64,000 bases of DNA from Bdellovibrio sp. NC01 (GTDB taxonomy: Bacteria; Bdellovibrionota; Bdellovibrionia; Bdellovibrionales; Bdellovibrionaceae), in NCBI RefSeq assembly GCF_006874625.1, contig NZ_CP030034.1, positions 3,720,001 to 3,784,000 of the forward strand, given 5' to 3'. The notes under the pieces were generated by a model. That model ran no database searches. It saw only the letters and a list, made by a program, of their open reading frames with translations, and was not told the origin of the DNA. This document shows positions 46,668-54,930 of the stretch, in pieces (position 1 is the first letter of the stretch; each line of letters starts with the position of its first letter). Made by a program: the position numbers and the translations under genes.

Positions 46668-47393
46668 TTAACTGCGCAAAGGCTGATGCAGGAACTTTTT
46701 AGTTTCCTCGTAAGCGCGGGCGATCGCTTGCGGGCCATTATGAAAATTGCCCGGACCTGTGGGCGGTAAGTTTTGAATTTTTAAGATGTGACCATCACGC
46801 TTATTCACGGAACTGACCGTTTGTTCAAACCAGTCGCTGAATTTTCCCGAAGGCAACCAGTGCCCTAAAACAGTTTCGTCTTTCGCAATCCCCGTCCATC
46901 CCATTTTGTCTTTGATGCCACCATCCCAATAATGATGTTTGCCAATTTTCACAGGATGAAAATAAATCGGCATCGAACATGAAGCGCGCACCACCGTCGA
47001 CAACGGACCCTCGCTGAAGATTTCTGTTTTTCTTTTCAAAATGTTGTAAGTCGCAATTCTCAGAGGGAATTTGAGGTTTTTAAAATCGTCGTGCACATAT
47101 TTTTTCAACGTACTTTCGAACGCCTCGCCTTTCAAAACTCCAAGTCCTACGGAAGGATCGAAATAATTCGTGCGGTTGAGTTGCAGAAACTCTTTTTCCA
47201 TTTCTTGTGGAGTCATGCCCGAAGCCAAACACGCAGCGACGATCGCACCAGCACTTGAACCCGTCAGCATTTTTGGTTTTAAGCCTTCGTCAAAAACGGC
47301 TTTCACAAAACCACAATGAGCGAAAAATCCGAAGTATCCTGAGCTTAACGACAGGACAAAATCTTTCTGATTTAGCTTTTCGATCAAGGTCAT
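46668..47393 (-). CDS. Patatin-like phospholipase
   Basis: 241 residues. Nucleophile motif TGSSAGAIVAA (GxSxG) near residue 43 and the dyad aspartate in WDGGIKDKM, with an oxyanion SSGYFGFFAHCG near the N-terminus. No signal peptide. Acts as a lipid acyl hydrolase; patatins can be secreted by other routes in predators. The gene faces away from the SRP RNA. Confidence 0.9.
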   Translation of the reverse strand: MTLIEKLNQKDFVLSLSSGYFGFFAHCGFVKAVFDEGLKPKMLTGSSAGAIVAACLASGMTPQEMEKEFLQLNRTNYFDPSVGLGVLKGEAFESTLKKYVHDDFKNLKFPLRIATYNILKRKTEIFSEGPLSTVVRASCSMPIYFHPVKIGKHHYWDGGIKDKMGWTGIAKDETVLGHWLPSGKFSDWFEQTVSSVNKRDGHILKIQNLPPTGPGNFHNGPQAIARAYEETKKFLHQPLRS

Positions 47394-47480
47394 TTTCGGC
47401 CTCCGCGAACTAACTCTAACATAATGGACCTCATGTAAGCTAACTCCTCGAAAATCCTACAAATGACGCACCATGGGCCT

Positions 47481-47527
47481 AAAAAAGTGCCAGGCACTTT
47501 CGCGGAAAAAGTGGCAGGCACCTTTTC
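47481..47527. repeat. Paired palindromic repeats containing GTGCCAGGCAC
   Basis: AAAGTGCCAGGCACTTT (47484-47500, perfect apart from its central base) and AAAGTGGCAGGCACCTTT (about 47508-47525, imperfect), both within the leader between patatin and SRP RNA. They resemble REP-like palindromes. Unknown function. Confidence 0.6.
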
Positions 47528-47584
47528 TCTGTTTTTGCGGTGAGTTATTGCATGAATTGAGGGGGGTGATGGGGTACACCCCTG

Positions 47585-47686
47585 AGTGGCCGGGTCCCAT
47601 ACAATAGCACTCTTGACGAAACCCGCTAGGTCCGGAAGGAAGCAACGGCACTCGAGGGACTATGTGATATGGGGTGCTCGGCCACT
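47585..47686 (+). ncRNA. ffs: 4.5S signal recognition particle RNA
   Basis: About 102 nt. The conserved domain-IV core AGGTCCGGAAGGAAGCAACGG is present, closed by AGTGGCCG/CGGCCACT at the two ends. Binds Ffh for co-translational targeting. A T-rich stretch (TTTGTTTTTTC) follows, then dnaX begins 24 bases later. Confidence 0.95.
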
Positions 47687-47710
47687 TTGTTTTTTCTCGA
47701 GGGGTAAATC

Positions 47711-49492
47711 GTGTCCTATCAGGTGATTGCGCGCAAATGGCGTCCACAATCTTTCACTGACGTTGTCGGACAGAATCATATTACCCAAACTCTGACGAAT
47801 GCTCTTAAAAACGGTCGTTTGCCTCATGCGCTTTTATTCACGGGACCTCGTGGTACCGGCAAAACTTCTTCTGCGCGTATCTTGGCAAAAGCCCTTCGTT
47901 GTCCAAATGCAGTGAACTTCGTTCCGTGTAACGTCTGTGACTCGTGCCGCGAAATCGCGTCGGGTTCTAGCGTTGACGTGATCGAGATCGACGGTGCATC
48001 GAACAACGGTGTCGACTCTATTCGTGAGCTTCGTGAAACTGTCGCGTTCATGCCGACAAGTGGAAAATACAAAGTCTACATCATCGACGAAGTGCACATG
48101 TTATCTACAAGTGCCTTCAATGCGTTGTTAAAAACTTTGGAAGAACCACCGGCGCATGTTGTGTTCATCATGGCGACAACAGAGGTTCATAAAATCCCGC
48201 AAACGATTTTGTCTCGTTGCCAACGTTTCGATTTCCGCCGCATCTCTACCCGTCAAATCACGGAACGCTTGAAATTGATCTGCGATCAAGATGGCGTGCA
48301 AGCTGATGAAGACGCGTTGTGGGTTGTAGCTCGTCAAGGTGACGGTTCAATGCGTGACTCGCAAAGTTTGCTTGATCAAGTGATCACTTTTGCGAATGGT
48401 CCGCTGACTCGTGAAAACGTTGTTGAAATTCTGGGTCTGACAGATCGTGCTTTGTTGTTTGATACAATGAGCGCGTTGGTGGCTCGTGATTCTCAAGCGG
48501 TTTTGCGTGTGATCGAAAGAATTTCTCATGCGGGCTTTGAGCCGCACTTATTCTCGCAAGATTTGCTGGAAATGATCCGCAACTTGTTGCTGGTGAAAGT
48601 TTCTGAAAAACAAGCGACATCAATTTTAGAAATGCCGGATTCAGAGTTGCAAGCTTTGAACGATATGGCAGCCCAAGCTTCTGAAGAAGACATTCACATG
48701 CTCTTCGACATGGCGCTAAAAGGTGGCGCGGATATTCCACGTGCGCAAGATCCTCGAATTGTTCTTGAAGTTGTACTGCTGCGTATGGCTTCGGCTCCGA
48801 AACTGACTGATCTGAAAAGTCTGTTGCAAGGTGGAAGTGTTTCGTCGAGCCCTCACAGCGCAGGTGGTGCCCGGCCTTACGTTCCGCCGGTAGCTCCCCC
48901 TGTTAAAGGTCACCAGCGTTTAAAAGAATCGCAAAATGTTCCTGAAGTTCCTGCGGGACTTGATGCCATGAAAAAAGCCATGGAGCAAAAGCCTGCAGTG
49001 AAACACGAAGCACCGAAAGTTGAAGCTGCGAAACCGGCTCCGGCACCAGAAGCTCCGAAAGTGGCGACTGGCAACACGCCTTCAGAAAAATGGGTCCACT
49101 TTGTCGAATTGTTACGACAAGACGACGCGTTGTTTGCAGCCAAGATCGAAAACCTTCTATTCGTGAAAGAGGAAGGCAAATTAGTCAGCCTGGGAGTGCC
49201 ACCGAAATTGGTATTTCTGAAAGAACAAATGGCTGACACTCAGGTGCGTAAAAAGCTGCAAGGATTTATTGATTCGTACTGGGGTGCTGGGTATTCTTTT
49301 GAAGTATTAATGAAGGGCGATCACACGGGCGAATCTGCGCAGGCATTGCAACAAAAGAAAGTGCAAATGGCTGAAGATGAAATCCGTACGAAGATCACCG
49401 AGAATCCTATGGTGAAGACGGCTCAAGAAGTTTTCAAAGGCCAGATCAAATCCATAGTTGAAACTAAAGATAATAAAACTGTTAAGCATTAG
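47711..49492 (+). CDS. dnaX: DNA polymerase III subunit tau/gamma
   Basis: 593 residues with a GTG start (SD GAGGGGT). Clamp-loader ATPase: Walker A GPRGTGKTS, zinc cysteines in CPNAVNFVPCNVCDSC, DEVHMLSTSAFNALLKTLEEPP and the SRC box. The C-terminal half after about residue 360 has an Ala/Pro-rich linker and a tau-specific domain. First gene of a dnaX-ybaB-recR-mglA cluster. No canonical A-AAA-AAG frameshift heptamer was seen. Confidence 0.96.
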   Translation: MSYQVIARKWRPQSFTDVVGQNHITQTLTNALKNGRLPHALLFTGPRGTGKTSSARILAKALRCPNAVNFVPCNVCDSCREIASGSSVDVIEIDGASNNGVDSIRELRETVAFMPTSGKYKVYIIDEVHMLSTSAFNALLKTLEEPPAHVVFIMATTEVHKIPQTILSRCQRFDFRRISTRQITERLKLICDQDGVQADEDALWVVARQGDGSMRDSQSLLDQVITFANGPLTRENVVEILGLTDRALLFDTMSALVARDSQAVLRVIERISHAGFEPHLFSQDLLEMIRNLLLVKVSEKQATSILEMPDSELQALNDMAAQASEEDIHMLFDMALKGGADIPRAQDPRIVLEVVLLRMASAPKLTDLKSLLQGGSVSSSPHSAGGARPYVPPVAPPVKGHQRLKESQNVPEVPAGLDAMKKAMEQKPAVKHEAPKVEAAKPAPAPEAPKVATGNTPSEKWVHFVELLRQDDALFAAKIENLLFVKEEGKLVSLGVPPKLVFLKEQMADTQVRKKLQGFIDSYWGAGYSFEVLMKGDHTGESAQALQQKKVQMAEDEIRTKITENPMVKTAQEVFKGQIKSIVETKDNKTVKH

Positions 49493-49501
49493 GAGTATTT
49501 T

Positions 49502-49825
49502 ATGAAGGGTATGCCAGGCGGAATGGCCCAATTGATGAAGCAAGCAAACCAAATGCAAATGCGCATGAAAAAAGCGCAAGAAGAGCTTGCTGCGAAAGAA
49601 TACGAAGCCTCTACAGGTGGCGGCGCAGTTAAAGTAAAAGTTAACGGCGACCATATGATGCTTTCTTTGACAATTGACCCAGAAGTTTTGAAAGCTGGCG
49701 ACGTTGAGATGCTTCAAGACATGATCCTTTCTGCAACGAACGAAGCAGTTAAAACAGCTCGTGATACATCTGCAAAAGAGATGGAAAAAATCACTGGCGG
49801 CATGAACATCCCAGGATTGTTCTAA
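49502..49825 (+). CDS. YbaB/EbfC-family nucleoid-associated protein
   Basis: 107 residues: MAQLMKQANQMQMRMKKAQEELAAKEYEASTGGGAVKVKVNGD is the classical YbaB/EbfC pattern of a helix followed by the beta-sheet; LTIDPEVL continues it. Binds DNA as a dimer. Located between dnaX and recR, as in most bacteria. AGGAG ribosome site. Confidence 0.95.
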   Translation: MKGMPGGMAQLMKQANQMQMRMKKAQEELAAKEYEASTGGGAVKVKVNGDHMMLSLTIDPEVLKAGDVEMLQDMILSATNEAVKTARDTSAKEMEKITGGMNIPGLF

Positions 49826-49829
49826 TCCG

Positions 49830-50444
49830 ATGTTACACATTAGCGCTCTCGAGAAATTAGTCCACGAATTGAGTCGTCTGCCTGGTATCGGGCCGAAGAC
49901 GGCGCAGCGTTTGGCTTATTTCATTCTTAAATCTGAAGCTGAGTTTCCTGCGAAACTGAGCGAAGCTTTGATGCGAGTGCGCGCCGAAGTTCACGAGTGT
50001 CCTCGTTGCTTCAACTTTACCGATCAAGATCTTTGCCGCTATTGCGAAGATCCTTCTCGTGCGGATGACAGTTTGTGTGTGGTTGAAGAACCCGCTGACA
50101 TCATCCGTATCGAATCATCTGGTGCGTTCCGTGGCCGTTATCATGTGTTGCATGGTGCGATCTCTCCATTGGAAGGCATTGGTCCCCAAGATTTGAAAAT
50201 CCAAGAGTTGCTTACTCGCGTGAACGATGGCCTTGAAGGTAACGGTCCTGCGATTAAAGAAATTATCTTAGCTTTGGATGCCGATCTTGAGGGCGATACG
50301 ACAATTTTGTACCTAGCTAAGCATCTTCAGGGCAAAGGCTTGAAATTATCTCGCATTGCTCATGGAGTTCCTATTGGCAGCGACATCGATTTCATAGATG
50401 ATAGAACTATGGGTCGTGCCCTGCAAAATAGAGTGGAGCTGTAA
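49830..50444 (+). CDS. recR: Recombination mediator RecR
   Basis: 204 residues. Helix-hairpin-helix LPGIGPKTAQRLAYFIL, zinc finger CPRCFNFTDQDLCRYC, and Toprim motifs (VVEEPADII; EIILALDADLEGDTT). Acts with RecO to load RecA onto gaps. Its stop TAA shares an A with the next ATG (TAATG). Confidence 0.97.
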   Translation: MLHISALEKLVHELSRLPGIGPKTAQRLAYFILKSEAEFPAKLSEALMRVRAEVHECPRCFNFTDQDLCRYCEDPSRADDSLCVVEEPADIIRIESSGAFRGRYHVLHGAISPLEGIGPQDLKIQELLTRVNDGLEGNGPAIKEIILALDADLEGDTTILYLAKHLQGKGLKLSRIAHGVPIGSDIDFIDDRTMGRALQNRVEL

Positions 50445-51037
50445 TGTCCTTTATTAACTACAACGCTAAAGAAATTCACTGCAAAGTCGTGTATTACGGC
50501 CCGTCATTGGGTGGTAAAACGACGAACATTCAGTGGGTTTATCAAAAAACGGCTGAGGATCAAAAATCCAAGCTTGTGGCGTTGAACACAGACATTGAGC
50601 GCACTCTGTTCTTTGACTTCTTGCCATTGAACGTGGGTGATATCCGCGGTTTCAAAACTCGCTTCCATCTTTATACGGTTCCAGGTCAGGTTGTTTACGA
50701 TGCTTCTCGTAAGTTGATCTTGAAGGGTCTTGATGGCGTTATTTTCGTAGCGGACTCACAAATCGAACGTATGGACGAAAACTTGGAATCTCTTCGCAAT
50801 TTGGAACGCAACCTTGAACAACAAGGTTACGACATTCGCGAAATTCCTTTGATTATGCAGTACAATAAGCGCGATTTGCCAAATGTCGCTTCATTGGCAG
50901 AGCTTCGTAGCGCCCTAAACCCTTACAATGCTCCTGAAATTGAAGGCTGCGCTTCTGAAGGCCGTGGCGTTTTCGAGTCATTGAAGACGGTTTCTAAATC
51001 AATCATCAACGTTCTAAAAGGCGGAACGACTCTTTAG
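50444..51037 (+). CDS. mglA: MglA-like small Ras-family GTPase
   Basis: 197 residues. P-loop YGPSLGGKTTN, with switch-I region and VPGQVVYDASRKLILKGLDGVIFVADS, then NKRDLP (guanine specificity). MglA sets cell polarity in myxobacteria and in Bdellovibrio controls type IV pilus-dependent prey invasion. Like other MglA proteins it lacks the canonical glutamine of Ras. GGAG precedes the ATG. Translationally coupled to recR. Confidence 0.95.
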   Translation: MSFINYNAKEIHCKVVYYGPSLGGKTTNIQWVYQKTAEDQKSKLVALNTDIERTLFFDFLPLNVGDIRGFKTRFHLYTVPGQVVYDASRKLILKGLDGVIFVADSQIERMDENLESLRNLERNLEQQGYDIREIPLIMQYNKRDLPNVASLAELRSALNPYNAPEIEGCASEGRGVFESLKTVSKSIINVLKGGTTL

Positions 51038-51185
51038 GAGTCCTTCCTAGCCTGAAATATCTCTCATTTTCCCTCTGAAAATTAGGTTACGACCTATGGA
51101 TGGTTATGCTATAGGTGTTCGCGAAATTTAAGGTTATGCTTAAGTTTAAATGTAAAGACCGCTGCAGGTCTTTAGAGGTTCGAAA

Positions 51186-52151
51186 ATGAGTTACGATATT
51201 GCTGCCGATATTCAACGCCTGAAAAAAGAAAAGAACGCCGTCGTTCTTGCGCACTACTATGAAGATGGCGACATCCAAGATGTTGCTGATCACGTAGGTG
51301 ACAGTTTCTTTCTTGCGAAGAAAGGTCAGGAAGTAAAAGAGCAAGTGATCTTGCTTGCCGGTGTTGTGTTCATGGCTGAATCCGTGAAGATCATGAATCC
51401 AAATAAAACGGTTTTGGTTCCAGATATGGAAGCAAGCTGTTCACTAGTTAAGGGCGCGCCTTACGAAAAGTATCTTGCGTGGAGACGCCAACATCCCGAC
51501 GGCATCGCTGTGACTTACATCAACTCAAGTACGGAAGTGAAATCGATCTCTGACGTGATTATCACTTCTTCAAACGCCCAACAGATCATTGAATCGATTC
51601 CAAAAGATCGCAAGATTCTTTTTGGACCGGATCAACACTTGGGTCGTTGGTTGTCTAAAAAATTAAATCGTCCGTTTGAATTGTGGCAAGGTGCCTGTGA
51701 AGTGCACGTGCTATTCAACGCCAAACGCTTGTATGAATTGATTCAACAACATCCCGATGCTGTCGTTATCGCGCATCCAGAATGTGATGAATCCGTTCTG
51801 CAATACGCAAGCGTGATTGGTTCAACTTCACGCTTACTTGAAGAAGTGCAAAAAAATCCCGCGAAGAAATTCATCGTTGCGACGGAAACGGGTATTTTCC
51901 ATCAAATGCAAAAACTTCGTCCGGATGTAGAGTTGATTCAAGCTCCGGTTTTGGATGCAGGTTGTTCATGCAACAACTGCCCCTACATGAAGATGAACAA
52001 CATGGAAAAAATCAAACACGCTTTAGAGACTTTGAATCCAGCGATTTCATTGGATGAAACTTTGCGTGTAAAAGCGCAAACATCTTTGAATCGCATGATG
52101 GACATCACAAGCGGTAAGCCTGTGCAATGGCCGACTGAATTTACTGTTTAA
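51186..52151 (+). CDS. nadA: Quinolinate synthase NadA
   Basis: 321 residues. HYYEDGDIQDVADHVGDSF and PNKTVLVPDMEASCSL in the first domain, AHPECDESV and ATETGIFHQMQ in the second, and DAGCSCNNCPYMKMN near the end. The cysteines (in EASCSL, HPECDE and the CSCNNC motif) ligate the [4Fe-4S] cluster. Condenses iminoaspartate with dihydroxyacetone phosphate in NAD synthesis. AGAGG ribosome site. Confidence 0.96.
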   Translation: MSYDIAADIQRLKKEKNAVVLAHYYEDGDIQDVADHVGDSFFLAKKGQEVKEQVILLAGVVFMAESVKIMNPNKTVLVPDMEASCSLVKGAPYEKYLAWRRQHPDGIAVTYINSSTEVKSISDVIITSSNAQQIIESIPKDRKILFGPDQHLGRWLSKKLNRPFELWQGACEVHVLFNAKRLYELIQQHPDAVVIAHPECDESVLQYASVIGSTSRLLEEVQKNPAKKFIVATETGIFHQMQKLRPDVELIQAPVLDAGCSCNNCPYMKMNNMEKIKHALETLNPAISLDETLRVKAQTSLNRMMDITSGKPVQWPTEFTV

Positions 52152-52169
52152 CTTTTAAAGGGCTCTGAC

Positions 52170-52703
52170 ATGCATATTACAGAAGACATGTTAGAGTCCT
52201 TTCGTAAAATCCTGAACTCCCCGTCTTTGCAAATTTATGCAGAAACAAACTGGGGTAGTCACAATCCTGAACACCGCACTTTAATTCACGAAAAATTGAA
52301 TGCCTTAAAGTCTGCCGATCCTGCGCTACATACATCCGTATCGCACACGAATGGTTTAGGAGTTATCGCCGCCTGTTCATCCCCGATTGGCGTTGATGCA
52401 GAATTAACAGCCCGAGTTTTACCGGCGATCATAGCCCGCGTTTCTAGCCCCGAAGAACTCAGCCAGGCTCCAAATGCCGCCAGCCTGTGGTCGGCGAAAG
52501 AAGCCACGTTTAAAGCGCTTAAAAGCTATGAACAGCCGTCGGTGGTTTCAAAGATTTCTATAGGGGAATGGCAAAATATTGCTTCTCAATTTGAGACATT
52601 CCGACTCATGAATGCTTCTATCTTCGGATCTCCCTCTAGTGGCGTTGGTGTCGTCACTCATCTTCCGCATCACACACTCAGCTTTTTTGTTTTTTGCTCT
52701 TAA
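52170..52703 (+). CDS. 4'-phosphopantetheinyl transferase-like protein
   Basis: 177 residues. GVDAEL and SLWSAKEATFKALKSYE match the two signature motifs of the AcpS/Sfp superfamily (Mg-binding Asp and the W-[SA]-x-K-E-A motif). The length suits an AcpS-type or short Sfp-type enzyme that loads pantetheine on carrier proteins. Downstream of nadA on the same strand, with 18 bases between them. Confidence 0.8.
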   Translation: MHITEDMLESFRKILNSPSLQIYAETNWGSHNPEHRTLIHEKLNALKSADPALHTSVSHTNGLGVIAACSSPIGVDAELTARVLPAIIARVSSPEELSQAPNAASLWSAKEATFKALKSYEQPSVVSKISIGEWQNIASQFETFRLMNASIFGSPSSGVGVVTHLPHHTLSFFVFCS

Positions 52704-52772
52704 CTTTGGTCGAGTCCTGCCGATCAGTTTATTAAGCACGTTGTTACGAGCGGAACTTAAGGCAGGTGAAAA

Positions 52773-53165
52773 ATGGGAAGTACAAATACCAACAAGCGAG
52801 TGGCTCCAAGGAAAGAAGTCTCTCCCATTCATGTATCTTATCTAACTTCATTGGACGATTTTGCGAAGATCGCAAAAGACTGTGAGATCGTAGAAGCTTC
52901 TTCAACAGGTTTGCTTCTTTTGATCACACGTGAAGATTTGATTCCTTCAGCTCTTCGAAAAAATTTGAACTTGGATTGTCTGATTGGTGATCGCGTGTTC
53001 ATGCACTTAGAAGAGATGAACTTGGAAGTTTCTGGTGTGATCACTCGCACGCAGCTTCTAGGTAAGAAAGGCTTCTATGTCGCTGTTGATTATAGCGATG
53101 AAGCCCCTCAATACTGGCGTGAATGTCTGATGGATCTTCTTCCGACTCCAGGCGAACTGGATTAG
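52773..53165 (+). CDS. PilZ-domain protein
   Basis: 130 residues. The N-terminal RVAPRKEV (RxxxR-like) and later IVEASSTGLLLLI (D/NxSxxG-like) correspond to the two c-di-GMP motifs; the second begins with Glu instead of Asp/Asn. Remainder is a small beta-barrel (IGDRVFMHLEE, EVSGVITRTQ). Probable c-di-GMP effector or relic. Not visibly linked to a partner. Confidence 0.8.
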   Translation: MGSTNTNKRVAPRKEVSPIHVSYLTSLDDFAKIAKDCEIVEASSTGLLLLITREDLIPSALRKNLNLDCLIGDRVFMHLEEMNLEVSGVITRTQLLGKKGFYVAVDYSDEAPQYWRECLMDLLPTPGELD

Positions 53166-53168
53166 AAA

Positions 53169-53804
53169 TTAAAGATCTACGAATTCTGGCAATCCTTTTT
53201 CTGAAACAAGCACGATTGAATAGTGCGGAGGAAGGAACCAGCTAATCGCTTCTGCAATCCCCTGATGTTCTTTCTGAGGGGGATTGCCGATAGACTCCAA
53301 CGACACGGCTAAATCATAATGCTTGCGATCTTGGCTCATCACAAGGATGCGTGGACGCAAGACACTCTGATCACGGAAAAATTCTTTTACAATGTTACGA
53401 ACGTACTGAGGTAGATATTGCGGCGACGGTGGACCGGCGTGCAATTTCTGACCTTCGTTGATTTGCAAGGCACCCACTGGGGCAGCATCAGCATTTTGAT
53501 AGAACAAACCTGTTTCGCGGAAATTCCAAATCATACCGTAAGTGAAAACGTAGTCTGGATATTCCTTCATCGGATTTACAACCAGGCCCACGCCTTTTGT
53601 TGCAAGCCACGCCATGATTTTTTGCGCAGGCTCTGTCGCCTCTTCAGAAGTTTCAGTCAAAAGATAAGGCCAACCATCCGGGCCTTGTTGAGGAGCTTCA
53701 TTGATAAGTTTCAAGTTGCCCTTAGAAATCGCCATAAAGAAATCGATTTCCCACTGGTGATCGCGTTGCTCTTCAGGAACTTTTACTAACTCATTCAATG
53801 TCAT
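53169..53804 (-). CDS. Conserved-looking cytoplasmic protein, unknown
   Basis: 211 residues with no signal or membrane segment. It has a regular helix-strand pattern with INEAPQQGPDGWPYLLTE and VVNPMKEYPDYVFTYGMIWNF. I do not recognise a family. The ATG at 53804, behind CGAGG, is preferred over the TTG six codons earlier. Convergent with the PilZ gene, three bases apart. A strong terminator lies immediately before it, so its own promoter must lie in a short stretch. Confidence 0.6.
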   Translation of the reverse strand: MTLNELVKVPEEQRDHQWEIDFFMAISKGNLKLINEAPQQGPDGWPYLLTETSEEATEPAQKIMAWLATKGVGLVVNPMKEYPDYVFTYGMIWNFRETGLFYQNADAAPVGALQINEGQKLHAGPPSPQYLPQYVRNIVKEFFRDQSVLRPRILVMSQDRKHYDLAVSLESIGNPPQKEHQGIAEAISWFLPPHYSIVLVSEKGLPEFVDL

Positions 53805-53826
53805 CTGGTACCTCGGGGCCAAAATA

Positions 53827-53859
53827 AAAAAGGCTAAGCCTTTGAAGCTTAGCCTTTTT
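53827..53859 (-). terminator. Terminator of the L,D-transpeptidase gene
   Basis: AAAAAGGCTAAGC/GCTTAGCCTTTTT with a 7-nt loop; T-run on both strands. It lies between the 53898 and 53169 genes. Confidence 0.9.
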
Positions 53860-53897
53860 CCTATGCCCGTTTTAGAGCGGGGTCAAGACGCGAAGGA

Positions 53898-54641
53898 CTA
53901 GTATTCCTCTACGATCACGATTGTTTTCCAACCGTTTTTGTATTGAGGACGACCGTATTGGTCTACAGTTTGTTGACCCGTTCTAGAGTCAATTACAGGT
54001 ACTTGACCTTGATCGGCAGCCAAAACCGCGTTGTGGATTTGGATGATTTGATCTTGGTTAACACGAACGCAACCAGAAGAAGCGCGTGAACCCAAAGCCG
54101 CGATACCAGCAGCCTCGCCACCAATTAAATCTGGTGGTACTTGGTGAAGAGCCAAACCGTGAACGTCATTAAAGAAGATCGCGTAAGGCATTTGCACTTT
54201 GCTTTCGCCAGATTTGTAGTTTTCATCCATAACGCGAGTCACGCCATAGAAACCACGAAGAGTGTGTCTCCAATGAGATTCCGTCGTGCCTTTTTGGTTG
54301 AACACTTTACGGAAGATACCTTTGAAAGTGCTGATGTATTCAACGTCTTCACGACCCGTAGATACTTTCGTCGTCAAAACCAATTGACGGTTGATGTACA
54401 AACGAGCTGTTTGCGCCATCGGACCACGAGCTGCTTTATTAACAACAACTACGTTTGTGAATTGGTTAATCGCAAGCTCACCACGAAGGTAAGCTTCTTC
54501 ATCAAAGATGTGTCCAGCTGGAGCTTCAAAAGGTTTTTCAACCATCAAGCGTGCTTCAAGCTCTGCTTGAGTCTCTGCTTTTGCAGTGTGAGGCGCAGAG
54601 AAAGCGGCAGTCACGGCAAGGACCGCAATAAGTAGTTTCAT
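53898..54641 (-). CDS. L,D-transpeptidase (YkuD)
   Basis: 247 residues; signal peptide (about 1-22). HGLALHQVP and GSRASSGCVRVNQDQI supply the HxxxSxGC(V/I)R(M/L/V) catalytic signature, with Cys in SSGC. Forms 3-3 cross-links in peptidoglycan or attaches lipoproteins. In Bdellovibrio, L,D-transpeptidases also strengthen the prey wall during invasion. Start at 54641 with AAGGAG. Divergent from fibre 2. Confidence 0.95.
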   Translation of the reverse strand: MKLLIAVLAVTAAFSAPHTAKAETQAELEARLMVEKPFEAPAGHIFDEEAYLRGELAINQFTNVVVVNKAARGPMAQTARLYINRQLVLTTKVSTGREDVEYISTFKGIFRKVFNQKGTTESHWRHTLRGFYGVTRVMDENYKSGESKVQMPYAIFFNDVHGLALHQVPPDLIGGEAAGIAALGSRASSGCVRVNQDQIIQIHNAVLAADQGQVPVIDSRTGQQTVDQYGRPQYKNGWKTIVIVEEY

Positions 54642-54930
54642 TAGTTTCTCCTTCATAAACATATTCGTGTATTAAACAATCGACGTAGTTTTAGCAAAAA
54701 TACGGGGCTGCCGCCCTAGAATAAGAAAATGATGTAAGCATTATCGAAGTGTCGTTTTTTTGTTCAGTCTGGGAATAACGAGGTGCTCTTGCCGATGAAC
54801 CTGTTTTTAGAGCAATAAATTTGCAATGTTGCTCACTTTTCTCTCCTAAAAATCACGGGATTCCGAAGAGTTAACCAGAATGCTTTCGCCCCCATTTTAA
54901 TCCGTTTCGGAATGGCTGTAAGGAGACGAA

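Noticed and set aside
48930-49030. Possible programmed frameshift in dnaX at ATG AAA AAA GCC near codon 419
   Set aside because: The run is preceded by G, so it is not the canonical A-AAA-AAG type, and no obvious stimulatory hairpin was seen. The -1 frame stops 16 codons on, but this alone is weak.
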